From NCBI GenBank assembly GCA_963847945.1, contig CAWKBX010000001.1:517643-581642 (forward strand): a stretch of DNA of 64,000 bases, in the 5' to 3' direction. This document shows positions 1-9,174 of the stretch, piece by piece. Each line of letters begins with the position of its first letter. The stretch's first letter is position 1. The notes under the pieces are model-generated. The model was given only the letters and a program-made list of their open reading frames with translations, searched no databases and was not told the origin of the DNA. This DNA is from JANMJD01 sp963847945 (GTDB taxonomy: Bacteria > Actinomycetota > Acidimicrobiia > Acidimicrobiales > Ilumatobacteraceae). A program made the position numbers and the translations under genes.

Positions 1-657
1 TAGCCGACGAACAAGCCGAGGGTCGGCCAGACCGACCGGGCCATCGCGGGGTCCCGACCACCAGGCCGCCGCCGAGCACCGTATAGCCGAGTCGCGTCGC
101 GATGCGAGGCCCCATCGAGCGGCGCGACGTCATCGAGGAAGTTGCGGGCCCAGGCGATCACCCGCGCGCCGCGCGTCGGATCGTACGGACCGCCTACGGG
201 CGCGTCACCGAAGCGCGTCCGTGCCGTAGAGCGCGTCGTACAGCGAACCCCAGCGGGCGTTGGCCGCGTTGATCGCGTACCGGGCGTTCATCACCGGCAC
301 GACCAGTTGTGGGCCTGCAACCAGGGCAATCTCGTCGTCGACCGACGAGGTGTCGATCGTGAACGAGTCGCCCGTGGGGACCAGATAGCCGATCTCGGTC
401 AGGAACAAGCGGTATTCCGTCGGGTTGATCGGGGCACCCGACCGCTCCCGATGCCAGCGGTCGATCGCCGCCTGCAGCTCGGCTCGCCGGGCCAACAACT
501 CGGCGTTGCGGGGCCCGAAATCGGCGACGAGCGCCGAGAGACCGGCCCAGAACGCACCGGCATCGACACCGGTCAACGCGAGCGCTTCGGACTCAACCAG
601 GTCAGCCAGTTCCGCCCCAACGCTCAAATCGGCTCGGGCTACATACGACGGCGTCAT
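1..657 (-). CDS. glcB: Malate synthase G, 5' part, frameshifted and cut by the window edge
   Basis: Malate synthase condenses glyoxylate with acetyl-CoA to malate in the glyoxylate shunt. The first 150 residues follow the malate synthase G pattern closely: DAFWAGLSALVADFGPRN, then AGPQLVVPVMNARYAINAAN, then NARWGSLYDALYGTDAL. The reading frame is then lost near 205, but another frame continues in family register (GGPYDPTRGARVIAWARNFL, then DDVAPLDGAS). At least two more shifts occur before base 1. The start at 657 forms an ATGA overlap with the upstream esterase stop; an in-frame ATG also lies at 681. Three shifts in 200 bases while the protein sequence stays conserved point to assembly indels near a contig end, not decay. 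The catalytic C-terminal part lies outside the window. Confidence 0.85.
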
Positions 658-1591
658 CGGGCGAGTTGCCGGGCGACCCAATCCTCAATGTCGCGCTGGT
701 ATTGGCGGGCCAGCGGCGTGCCAACGAACAGGCCGACTCCGTGGGGTGCACCGGGATACACATGCAACTCGGTCGGCACCCCGGCCTGGTTGAGCCGGGT
801 GGCGTACTCGACATCTTCGTCACGGAAGCCGTCGACGGCGCCGACCGCGATGTACGCCGGAGGCAGGCCCGACAGGTCGGTGGCGCGTGAGGCGGCGGCG
901 TAGATCGGAATGTCGTCGGTGCCGTAGAGGTCGCCGAGATACGACTTCCAGCCGAAGGTGTTCGAGTGGCGGTTCCAGATGGCCAGATCGTCAAGTTGGC
1001 TCGACGGGGTCACCTGGCGATCATCGATCATCGGACACTCGATCAGCTGGAACGACAGCGGAATCTCACCCCGGTCACGGACCAACAGGGCCAACCCTGC
1101 CGCCAGGCCCCCACCGGCGCTGACCCCGGCAATGCCGATGCGGCTCGGGTCGACACCCAACTCCTCGTGGTTGGCGTAGACCCACGCCAGACCCTGGTAG
1201 CAGTCGTCCAGCGGCCCCGGGTACGGCGTTTCGGGGGCCAGCCGATACTCGACCGAGACACCGACACAGCTGAATCTCCGACACCATGAGTCGAACCGAG
1301 CATCGTCCATGGCGTAGCTGCCGATCACATAGCCGCCACCGTGCATCGAGTAAATGCACGGCAGCGATCCCTCGACGCCGACCGGGCGGTGCACTCGGAT
1401 GACCACATCGGGGTCGCCGGGCACCGTGTAGTCGCGCCGCTCGACGGCGTCCGAGAGTTCGGCGGAGCCCCCAGCTCAGCCGACCGCACCACCGGCAGCG
1501 ATTCGTGATCGACCGTCCCCAGCGGGATCAGCGCGGCCATGGCCGCAATCTCAGGGTCAACTTCAAGCCTGGCCATCTCGGCAACTCCCAT
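654..1591 (-). CDS. HSL-family alpha/beta hydrolase (esterase/lipase), one frameshift
   Basis: This is a hormone-sensitive-lipase-type carboxylesterase of about 312 residues, the usual family length. It shows the oxyanion motif HGGGYV, the nucleophile motif GVSAGG, an acid motif GAVDGFRDE and the catalytic histidine in GAPHG. The N-terminus (MGVAEMARLEVDPEIAAM) is in another frame from the rest. The shift falls at a run of five C at 1468-1472 (plus strand); correcting it gives AELSDAVERRDYTVPGD. A second possible start is the ATG at 1576. It probably forms an operon with malate synthase through the ATGA overlap. The substrate cannot be told from sequence. Confidence 0.8.
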
Positions 1592-1764
1592 TCTCTCGGC
1601 ACCCCCTCGGGCCGCTCCCCTCATCCTGTCAGAGCGAGATCGGGCACACTGAGTCGGTGTCCGCTTCGATGATCTCGCGCCCCGACGCCCCCGCCGACGA
1701 TGCCCCCGCCGACTTCGCAGGCTGGTAGTGGCCGGCGCCCGCCAGTCGCGGTCCGCGACCTCAG

Positions 1765-1770
1765 TAATAT
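1765..1770 (+). promoter_or_regulatory. Candidate -10 element (TAATAT) for the Rieske oxygenase
   Basis: TAATAT lies eight bases before the ATG at 1779, with no Shine-Dalgarno sequence between. This is the layout expected for leaderless or near-leaderless transcription, which is common in actinobacteria. Inferred only; no clear -35 element is seen. Confidence 0.35.
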
Positions 1771-1778
1771 CGCCGGCC

Positions 1779-2898
1779 ATGGAACTCGGCTTCGACGAGG
1801 TGCAACTACGGGCGGCGACCGCACCGATCAACGAGGCATCGGCGATGCCCGCGGGGTTCTACACGTCACCGGAGTTCTTCGACCTTGAGGTGCAGCACAT
1901 CCTGCGTCGGCGGTGGATCTTCACCTGTCGAACCGAGATGTTGGCCAATCCGGGCGACTTTCGCTCGTTCGACACCGTCGGCGGACCGGTGATCATTGTC
2001 CGCAGCGACGATGGCGAACTGCGGGCGTTCGCCAACTTCTGCCGCCATCGCGGCTCGATCCTGGTCGATGGCGAGGGATCGACCCGCCGATTCACCTGCC
2101 CGTATCACGGCTGGAGCTACGCCACCGACGGCGCGTTGGTTGGCTGCTCCGACATGCAACAGGCCGTCGGATTCGACCGCTCCGACCACCGCCTGATGCC
2201 CGTACGACTCGAGGCGTGGAACGGGTTCGTGTTCATCAACTTCGACGACTCGGCGGCTCCGTTGCTGACCGAGTTGGGCGACCTACCCGCGCCTGGCCTC
2301 CCACCAGCTCGATCGGATGCGCTGTACCTGGCGGATCACGCTGGTCAACGAATGCAACTGGAAGTTGATCCTCGAAAATGCGATGGAGACGTATCACACG
2401 GGTGTGTTGCACCGAGCCACGGTCGGTCGCCAGGAGTCGCGCACCCTCGACACCGTCGGGTCGTGGCGATGCATCCAGGTGATCTCGGGCCGCAGCATCG
2501 CCACCCTGCCGGGAACTCCCCCACCTTTCCCGACGATCGAGGGGCTCGATGACGACGCTCGGATGGGCACATATTTCACGGTGTTGCATCCCGCCTGCCA
2601 GTTCGCCGTCGCCCAGGACTGCATGTGGTGGCTCAACGTCACCCCGCTCGCCCACAACCGCTCGCTCCTCGAGGTCGGTGGGTGCTTCCCCGACGACGTC
2701 GTCAACTCACCGGGGTTCGCCGACAAGGCTGCGCCCTACTACGACCGTTGGGAACAGGTCGCTCGAGAAGACGTCGGCATCCTCGAGCGCCAGCAACGGG
2801 CCCTTGGCTCGATTAAATATGTGCCCGGTCGGTTGTCGTGGCGCGATGACGAGGTGCAGGCCCTCGGCCGTTGGGTGCTCGACCAGCTGCCCTTGTAG
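1779..2898 (+). CDS. Aromatic ring-hydroxylating (Rieske) oxygenase alpha subunit, one frameshift
   Basis: This is a Rieske non-heme iron oxygenase large subunit of about 373 residues. The [2Fe-2S] motif is complete (CRHRGS about 17 residues before CPYHGW). The catalytic-domain iron motif appears as ENAMETYHTGVLH, with the usual Asn/Glu context and both histidines. The frame shifts near 2290; correcting it restores GDLPARLASHQLDRM leading into CTWRITLVNECNW. It is transcribed away from the esterase gene. No ferredoxin or reductase partner lies nearby, so electrons must come from elsewhere. Relatives act on aromatic acids and quaternary amines (carnitine or choline type); the substrate is not assignable here. 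Confidence 0.85.
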
Positions 2899-2913
2899 GG
2901 CTGGCCAGGGCGG

Positions 2914-4529
2914 TTACCAGACCAGCGCCTGGCCGTCGGCCCGCGACTCCGAGCCGGCGACGAGTGCATCACCGATCCGCCAGATGATCTGACCCCGCCC
3001 AAATGCCGCCGGCTCGACGAACCACCTTGACGTCATGCCCTCGGTTGCGCAGCCCGTCGATGATCGCCACGGGCGTGCGGTCCTCGATCCACACCGTGCG
3101 GCCGTGCTCCCAACGCCAGCGAGGCGCGTCGAGCACCGCTTGGGGATGCAAATGCTGGTCGACGGTGCGCATGACCACCTGCATATGGCCCTGCGGCTGC
3201 ATGAAGCCGCCCATCACTCCGAACGGCCCGATTGGCTCGCCACCGCGTGTCAAAAAGCCCGGGATGATCGTGTGATATGGCCGTTTACCAGGGCGCGATG
3301 ACGTTGGGATGATCGGCGTCGAGCGAGAAGTTCGCTCCCCGGTTCTGCAAGGCGATACCGGTGCCGGGCACCACGATCCCCGACCCGAAACCCATGTAGT
3401 TGCTCTGGATAAAGCTGACCATCTGCCCGTGATTGTCGGCCGCGCACAGGTACACCGTGCCGCCGCGGGGCGGGTTGCCGGGGGTTGGAATCGACGCTTC
3501 GTCGCTGATCAGCGCTCGCCGATGCGCGGCATACCCCTTGTCGAGCAGGCCCCGAATGGGGACCTCGACGTGCTCCGGGTCGGCGACGTAGGCGGCGGCG
3601 TCGGAGTACGCCAGCTTCATCGACTCGATCTGACGGTGCCACGACTCCACATCGTCGTGCGCCTCGGCGGTCGACCTCGAAGCCCTCGACAATGTTCAGG
3701 GCCGCGAGTGCACTGATGCCGTGTCCATTCGGGGGGATCTCCCACACGTCGAACCCGCGGTAGTCGGTGCCGATCGGCTCGACCCACTGGGGCCGGTGAT
3801 TGGCCAGGTCGTCGCCTCGCAAGAGTCCCCCGGTCTCCCGTGAAATCGGTCCATCGCATCGGCGATCTCGCCCTCGTAGAACGCCCGACCCCGGCTGGCC
3901 GCGATTGCGCTCAACGTGGCCGCATGATCGGACAGACGAGCGACGTCGCCTGTTTTGGGAGCCGATCCGTTCGGCGCGAACGTCGGACACCAGCCGGCAA
4001 ACTCCGGCCCGACGGCCTCCGTGGCGTACTGGACCGCGGCCTGGCTCCAGAACTTCGCCACCACCGGGCTCACCGCGAAACCGTGCTCGGCAAACTCGAT
4101 CGCCGGCTCGAACAATTGCTCAAACGGCAACCGGCCGAACCGCTCGTGCATCTCAGCCCACGCGGAGACCGCTCCCGGCACCGTGACCGCCCACCATCCG
4201 AGATCAGGCACCCGCTCATGGCCCGCGGCGCGGTAGGCCGCCAGCGTCGCCAGCGTCGGTGCTCGCCCGGACGCGTTCAGCCCATGCAGCTTCCCATCGG
4301 CCCACACCAGGGCGAATGCGTCGCTACCGATCCCGTTCATCGTCGGCTCGACGACCGTCAGCGCAATGGCCGTGGCGATCGCCGCGTCGACCGCATTGCC
4401 ACCCGCCCGCAGCATCGCCATGCCCGCTTGCGCAGCCAATGGTTGCGAAGTCGCGACCGCGCCGCGACTGCCGAACATCGACTGGCGGCTCAGAGGTGAC
4501 GGCGACGACAGATAGTCCGAGAAATGCAC
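2914..4529 (-). CDS. ggt: Gamma-glutamyltransferase, about four frameshifts
   Basis: This is an Ntn-hydrolase fold enzyme that cleaves gamma-glutamyl bonds such as those in glutathione-like thiols, or a GGT-family acylase. The N-terminal part carries GAVATSQPLAAQAGMAML and LRAGGNAVDAAIATA, the family hallmark. The small-subunit start is seen as PPRGGTVYLCAADNHG, where the Thr after GG is the autocatalytic nucleophile, followed by SFIQSNYMGFGSG. Shifts near 3835, 3665, 3285 and 3015 split the roughly 538-residue protein into frames that join in family order. No convincing signal peptide follows the start, so a cytoplasmic paralogue is possible. It is convergent with the Rieske gene. Confidence 0.85.
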
Positions 4530-4595
4530 CCGAGGAGTCTTGCCGAAACCTCCGCGACTGACGAGGGTCCACTCACGGGACTTCGGATTCGAGGG

Positions 4596-4668
4596 TGGGG
4601 CGGGTGGGTATCGAACCCACGACCGAGGGATTATGAGTCCCCTGCTCTAACCACTGAGCTACCGCCCC
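4596..4668 (-). tRNA. tRNA with CAT anticodon (elongator Met or Ile2)
   Basis: A 73-nt cloverleaf is visible. The 7-bp acceptor stem is GGGGCGG/CCGCCCC with discriminator A. The D arm is AGCTCAGTGGTTAGAGC, the anticodon loop CTCATAA in a GGGAC... stem, and the T arm GTGGG-TTCGATA-CCCAC. No CCA is encoded. The G1-C72 pair excludes initiator tRNA. The D arm and anticodon region also resemble bacterial Ile2 tRNAs, whose CAT anticodon is modified to lysidine, so the amino acid is left open. Confidence 0.9.
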
Positions 4669-4691
4669 GTCGCCTGTGACCGTATACGCAA

Positions 4692-4713
4692 ACGGGACCC
4701 CGAGGGGTCCCGT
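4692..4713 (-). terminator. Perfect hairpin after tRNA-Asn, likely intrinsic terminator
   Basis: ACGGGACCCC and GGGGTCCCGT form a perfect 10-base inverted repeat with only GA between them, so the real loop takes in the innermost pairs. On the minus strand it lies just downstream of tRNA-Asn, and the last T of the stem is followed by TTGCG. The T tract is short, so it could instead be a processing hairpin between two co-transcribed tRNAs. Confidence 0.55.
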
Positions 4714-4721
4714 CCACTTTG

Positions 4722-4794
4722 CTCCGAGAGCAGGGCTCGAACCTGCGACATGCTGATTAACAGTCAGCCGCTCTGCCAGCTGAGCTATCTCGGA
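4722..4794 (-). tRNA. tRNA-Asn (GTT)
   Basis: A 73-nt cloverleaf has acceptor stem TCCGAGA/TCTCGGA, D arm AGCTCAGCTGGCAGAGC, anticodon loop CTGTTAA (anticodon GTT) and T arm GCAGG-TTCGAGC-CCTGC. The discriminator is G, as usual for tRNA-Asn. No CCA is encoded. It lies upstream of the CAT tRNA on the same strand, separated by a strong hairpin. Confidence 0.95.
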
Positions 4795-5152
4795 AAGGCG
4801 AAGACGATGATAGCGCGGCCCTCGAACATCGGACATGCCGTTTCCGAGATTCTCCCGAGCCGGCGGCGTCGGAACCGCCGTGACCAGCTCACATCACGGT
4901 CACGGTCTCGACCCCCGAGTAGATCGTCGGCTGCACGCCCGGCCGCTCCCCGTTCGTCATCGCCACGTCGAGCCGCCTCGTGGTCGGGTTCAGCGACGCC
5001 GAAGCGGTGCGAGCCACCGACGGCAAAGCCCCGATTCCGAAGACGGCGGACACCGGCGTCACACCCAGCAGTCGAGAAGGCATACCGGCGATTACGCTGC
5101 ATCTCACCCAGTGTAGGGTTTCGCCACTCAACGCAATTTATGCAGCGGTGCT
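4795..5152. other. Stretch between tRNA-Asn and rpoD with only a doubtful small ORF
   Basis: Apart from the tRNA promoter, nothing firm is visible in this 358-base stretch. A minus-strand frame from an ATG at 5083 to a stop at 4889 would give 64 residues starting MPSRLLGVTPVSAVFGIGAL. It has a mildly hydrophobic start and a Thr/Val-rich end, and I recognise no family. It follows rpoD on the same strand, so a small co-transcribed gene is possible but unproven. An inverted repeat GCTGCAT/ATGCAGC with about 40 bases between arms flanks the 5090-5140 region and is not a typical terminator. Confidence 0.3.
4807..4812 (-). promoter_or_regulatory. Candidate -10 element (TATCAT) for tRNA-Asn
   Basis: On the minus strand TATCAT sits 12 bases before the 5' end of tRNA-Asn, a fitting place for a -10 box with a short 5' leader. 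The -35 region is not convincing. Inferred from position and motif only. Confidence 0.35.
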
Positions 5153-6421
5153 TCATTCATCGTCGAGGAACTCTTTCAACTTCTGGCTCCGCTGTGGATG
5201 ACGAAGTTTTGCCAGCGTCTTGGCTTCAATCTGGCGAATTCGCTCCCGCGTGACCCCGAATTCACGGCCGACCTCTTCAAGAGTCTTCGCCTGCCCGTCG
5301 ACCAGGCCATATCGCATCTTGACGACTTCCTGTTCCCGATCCGACAACTCCGACAGCGCTTCTTCCACGGCCCGCACCAGCATCCGCCGTGTCGCCGCGT
5401 CGGCAGGGGCCTCGGCGGTCGCATCGGCGATGACGTCGGCGAGGTTGGAGTCGTCTTCCTCGCCGATAGGCGAATCGAGCGACAACGGATCCTGCGAAAT
5501 CCGCAGAATCTCCCGGACCCGTTCGACATCGAGACCCGACTGAACGGCAAGCTCCTCGAGCGTCGGTTCCCGCTCCAACTCCTGGTGCATCTGACGCTGA
5601 ATTCGCAAGACGCGGTTCATCGATTCGACCATGTGCACCGGAATACGGATGGTGCGCGCCTGATCGGCAATGGCACGGGTGATCGCTTGGCGAATCCACC
5701 ATGTCGCATAGGTCGAGAACTTGAAGCCCTTCGTGTAGTCGAACTTGTCGACCGCTCGCATCAGACCGAGGTTGCCCTCTTGGATGAGGTCGAGGAACTG
5801 CATTCCCCGGCCGGCATACCGCTTGGCGATGGAGACGACGAGACGAAGGTTGGCCTGAATCAGATCGGATTTTGCACGCTGACCAGCCTGAACCTGGCGA
5901 ATGAGCCGCCGTCTCTCGGCCGTGTCGCCCACCACATCGGGGGCATCAACCATTTGCGCGGCAACGTGGCCCTGCTCGATCGCTTGTGCCAACCGTCGCT
6001 CATCGTCACCGTTCAACAGCCCGACGCGACCGATCTCCTTGAGATACATCCGCACCGTGTCGGAGGTCGACCCGCCCTCGTGACGCTCGGCCATCCGCTC
6101 GGCGCGCCGGTGGCGACGACGGGCAACCACTCCGGCGGCACTCTCGTCGTCTTCGGTGGACGCCACGGGACGCGGCGTCCCATTGGTCGGGGTGGGGTCT
6201 TCGTGCACCTCTTCGACCGTGTCGTCGATGATGATGCCCCGGTCGGAGAATGTCTGGCGGACCGCGACCAACACATCACCGGTGAGCACCACGTTCCGCA
6301 GCACGTGGGTGATCGCCTCGGCATGGATGAGCCCCGCCGCGTCTCCGCGAGCGACGAGTCTGCTCCATTCGCCGGGATCGACCCCGACGAACGGCGACTC
6401 GATCATGGGCTCAATGGTCAA
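5153..6421 (-). CDS. rpoD: Primary RNA polymerase sigma factor (sigma-70, RpoD/SigA)
   Basis: The 422-residue protein directs RNA polymerase to housekeeping promoters. Region 1.1-like acidic sequence fills residues 1-115. Region 1.2 is near 120-150 (DTVRMYLKEIG). Region 2 at about 185-262 includes NLRLVVSIAKRYAGRG, LDLIQEGNLGLMRAVDKFD and FKFSTYATWWIRQAITRAI. Region 3 follows, then region 4 with the helix-turn-helix TLEEVGREFGVTRERIRQIE and end KLKEFLDDE. The start ATG overlaps the dnaG stop by four bases, so the two are translationally coupled as in the macromolecular synthesis operon. Length and motifs fit a group 1 actinobacterial sigma factor. Confidence 0.97.
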   Translation of the reverse strand: MTIEPMIESPFVGVDPGEWSRLVARGDAAGLIHAEAITHVLRNVVLTGDVLVAVRQTFSDRGIIIDDTVEEVHEDPTPTNGTPRPVASTEDDESAAGVVARRRHRRAERMAERHEGGSTSDTVRMYLKEIGRVGLLNGDDERRLAQAIEQGHVAAQMVDAPDVVGDTAERRRLIRQVQAGQRAKSDLIQANLRLVVSIAKRYAGRGMQFLDLIQEGNLGLMRAVDKFDYTKGFKFSTYATWWIRQAITRAIADQARTIRIPVHMVESMNRVLRIQRQMHQELEREPTLEELAVQSGLDVERVREILRISQDPLSLDSPIGEEDDSNLADVIADATAEAPADAATRRMLVRAVEEALSELSDREQEVVKMRYGLVDGQAKTLEEVGREFGVTRERIRQIEAKTLAKLRHPQRSQKLKEFLDDE

Positions 6422-8163
6422 GCGATCTCCTCATTCCGTCGGTCGAGCCACTCTAGCAACCAGTCGGCCACACCATCATCGAGGGAGCAGGCCTCCAATC
6501 GCATCATGTACACACTGGCGTCTCGGTCATCGAGAATCTCACCCGGATCACTGACCTGAATTCGCTGTAGCAGACGGCGTCGCACCGCGGCTCCAATCAG
6601 ATTTTTGACCTCGGCGGCGGGGTCGACATCGAGATCTACCACAGCCGCCCGTTCGATGATCTCGCGGGCCTCGGGGTCGGCCGCGTCCAATGCCCCCTCG
6701 ACCGACCCGTTTCCGGCCGCAATCGCCCGAAACGCCCGCACGTGCAGCTCATCGGAGAACAGCCACTCGAACATCCAGTCGGCCACATCGGTCCACCGCT
6801 GCAGCAGCAGGGCAAGCGCGGCGAATTCGGCGTTCTCGCCGAGGTTTCGCCGTGTGGCGACCGGGGCCGCCCGCACCTCGCCGCGGCGCCGCTCGGCGAT
6901 CTGAATCATGTCGTTGATCGGCAGACCCGTGCGATTGGCGACTTCGCCGGCATAGATCTTGCGGACGTTGAGATCGGGATGCTCGTTGACCAACTTCATC
7001 GCGTCGGTGGCCAACCGCGAGCGTTGCTCGGGGGTGAGCTGGCCACGCCGGCTGGCCAACACGCGGTGAAGGCGGAATCCGAGGAACGGCTCGGCCTTGT
7101 CGACGGCTTCCTTCAGCGCGCCCGGATCGCTCGATGCCAGATCGCCGGGATCGCGCCCGTTCGGGAAGTGGGCGACCGACACCTCGATCTGATACTTCTG
7201 CTCCCACTCGTAGAACTTCTCGGCAGCCCCCTGGCCCGCAGCGTCGGCGTCGAACGCCAACACGACCTTGTTGGCGTAGCGCTTGATCGTACGTACGTGT
7301 TCCTCGGTGAGCGCAGTGCCGCAGGTGGCGACCGCCCGGGGCACACCCGCCCGATGGAACCCGATGACGTCGGTGTAGCCCTCGCAGATGATCACCTGGT
7401 TCTGGGCGACAATGTCGGCCTTGGCCCAGTTCATGCCGTACAGCGTCTTGGACTTGGCGTAGATCGCCGTCTCGGGTGAGTTCTTGTACTTCGCCGGGTC
7501 GGTGGAGCCCGGCAGAATTCGGCCCCCGAGAGCGATCGGGTCACCCTCGGGGCTGAAGATGGGGAACAGCACCCGAGCACGAAACGCGTCTTGCAGCCGG
7601 TCGCGTTTGTTGTTGAACGCCAGGCCGGTATCGCGCAACACGTCGGCGGGGAGCTTGAGGTCTCGCGACAATTGGTCCCAATCGTCGGGAGCCCACCCAA
7701 TACGGAACTGGCGAGCCACGTCGCCCGACAAACCGCGACTGCGTAGATAGTCCCGCGCCGCGCGGGCGTCGGGCGCCTTGAGCAACCGGTCGTGATACCA
7801 GTCGACGGCCTTGGCCATCGCGTCGATCAGCTGTTTGCGACGGCCCCGTTCGCGTTCCTGACCACCGGTCGTATAGCTGAGCTGGATGCCAGCCCTCGAT
7901 GCCAACTGCTCGACAGCGGTGACGAAGTCGACGTGCTCGTGTTCCTGGATGAACGTGAAGATGTCGCCCGACTTGCCACATCCGAAGCAGGTGAACCGCC
8001 CCATCTCCTCACGGACGTTGAACGACCCCGACTTCTCGGTATGAAACGGACAGAGACCAACCCAGTTACGCCCGACCCGCCGGAGCGTGACGAACGGTTG
8101 GATGACATCGACGATGCTCAGCGAGGCCCGGACCCGCTCGATGTCATCGTCGACGATCGCCAT
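6418..8163 (-). CDS. dnaG: DNA primase
   Basis: DnaG lays RNA primers for replication. The 581-residue protein has the CHC2 zinc ribbon near residues 38-65 (CPFHTEKSGSFNV and FTCFGCGKSGD). The primase core and TOPRIM region follow, with VIICEGYTDVIGFHRAG and VVLAFDADAAGQGA carrying the acidic metal ligands. The C-terminal DnaB-interacting domain is diverged, as usual. It lies nine bases after the TerC gene and overlaps rpoD by four. On the minus strand TAACCT stands six bases before the ATG and there is no Shine-Dalgarno sequence, so dnaG may also have its own leaderless start. Confidence 0.97.
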   Translation of the reverse strand: MAIVDDDIERVRASLSIVDVIQPFVTLRRVGRNWVGLCPFHTEKSGSFNVREEMGRFTCFGCGKSGDIFTFIQEHEHVDFVTAVEQLASRAGIQLSYTTGGQERERGRRKQLIDAMAKAVDWYHDRLLKAPDARAARDYLRSRGLSGDVARQFRIGWAPDDWDQLSRDLKLPADVLRDTGLAFNNKRDRLQDAFRARVLFPIFSPEGDPIALGGRILPGSTDPAKYKNSPETAIYAKSKTLYGMNWAKADIVAQNQVIICEGYTDVIGFHRAGVPRAVATCGTALTEEHVRTIKRYANKVVLAFDADAAGQGAAEKFYEWEQKYQIEVSVAHFPNGRDPGDLASSDPGALKEAVDKAEPFLGFRLHRVLASRRGQLTPEQRSRLATDAMKLVNEHPDLNVRKIYAGEVANRTGLPINDMIQIAERRRGEVRAAPVATRRNLGENAEFAALALLLQRWTDVADWMFEWLFSDELHVRAFRAIAAGNGSVEGALDAADPEAREIIERAAVVDLDVDPAAEVKNLIGAAVRRRLLQRIQVSDPGEILDDRDASVYMMRLEACSLDDGVADWLLEWLDRRNEEIA

Positions 8164-8172
8164 CGGCGGAGG

Positions 8173-9171
8173 TTACCGGTGGGCCGGAGATGCGGGAGCA
8201 GGCGGCTTGGCCAGCGAGGCCACGATCGACACCGCAAGCACGAGAGCAATCACCACCAACGAAATCCACGTCGGCATGTGCGGCCCGTTGAATGCCTCGA
8301 TGATCAGCTTGACCCCGACGAAAGCGAGGATGATCGCCAACCCCTGTTGCAGGTACGTGAAACGATCCTTCAGATCGGCGAACAAGAAGTACAGCGCTCG
8401 CAGCCCGAGAATGGCAAAGGCGTTCGAGGTGAGCACGATGAACTGCTCACGAGCGACGCCAAGCACGGCAGGCACCGAATCGACGGCAAACAGCACGTCG
8501 GTCACTTCGACCAGCACGAGCACCGCGAACAGCGGGGTGGCCAACTTCTTGCCGTTGACCTTGGTGAACAGCTTCTGCCCGTCGAGTTCATTGGTCGACG
8601 GGACGATCCGCCGGACGATCTTGAGGATTCGGTTCGTCTCGTAGTCGACCTCCTCGTCCTCGTCGTGGCGCAGCAGTTGCAACGCGCTGTACAGCAGGAA
8701 GAACCCGAAGATCGCCAGGATCCACTCGAACCGTTCGACGAGGGCGACGCCGCCGAAGATGAAGATCGCCCGCAATACCACCGCGCCGAAGATGCCCCAG
8801 AACAGCACCCGGTGCTGGTACTCACGAGGAACGGCGAAGAATCCGAGAATGAGGGCCCAGACAAACACGTTGTCGATGCTCAGCGACAGTTCGATGAGGA
8901 ACCCGGAGTAGTACTCGAGGGCCGCATCGCCGCCGTATGCGCTGAGCACGACAATGCCGAACACCACACCCACCGACAACCAACAGGCGGTCTCGACGAC
9001 CGCTCGGCGAAACGTCGGAACGTGCGCATGACGGTGCAAAATCAGGATGTCGAAGGCCAACAGCAGCACAACTGCCGCGCCGACCGCAGCCCATGCCCAC
9101 CATGGGACGTCGAGATCGACGAACTTCTTGAGTTCGTCGGTTTCAGCCGGGAGCAGTAGGGCAGCAATCAC
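8173..9171 (-). CDS. TerC family integral membrane protein
   Basis: The 332-residue protein has about eight or nine hydrophobic helices and the TerC signatures: SLSIDNVFVWALILGFF near residue 95, VLFWGIFGAVVLRAIFIFGG, and ATPLFAVLVLVEVTDVLFAV followed by DSVPAVLGV. The acidic residues inside these helices are thought to bind metal ions. TerC relatives serve in tellurite resistance and, in other bacteria, manganese export to support metal loading of secreted enzymes; the role here is inferred. It lies between an AIM24 gene (3-base gap) and dnaG (9-base gap), so it is probably co-transcribed with both. Confidence 0.93.
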   Translation of the reverse strand: MIAALLLPAETDELKKFVDLDVPWWAWAAVGAAVVLLLAFDILILHRHAHVPTFRRAVVETACWLSVGVVFGIVVLSAYGGDAALEYYSGFLIELSLSIDNVFVWALILGFFAVPREYQHRVLFWGIFGAVVLRAIFIFGGVALVERFEWILAIFGFFLLYSALQLLRHDEDEEVDYETNRILKIVRRIVPSTNELDGQKLFTKVNGKKLATPLFAVLVLVEVTDVLFAVDSVPAVLGVAREQFIVLTSNAFAILGLRALYFLFADLKDRFTYLQQGLAIILAFVGVKLIIEAFNGPHMPTWISLVVIALVLAVSIVASLAKPPAPASPAHR

Positions 9172-9174
9172 TGA

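Noticed and set aside
4889..5083. Small gene downstream of rpoD
   Set aside because: 64-residue frame has no recognisable domain or ribosome site; kept only as a note in the intergenic entry.
5198..6559. Long plus-strand open frame (453 residues) opposite rpoD
   Set aside because: It mirrors the rpoD coding pattern; the protein has no family features, and rpoD motifs are complete on the minus strand.
7792..9159. Long plus-strand open frame opposite dnaG and TerC
   Set aside because: Shadow of two clear minus-strand genes; charged low-complexity translation without motifs.
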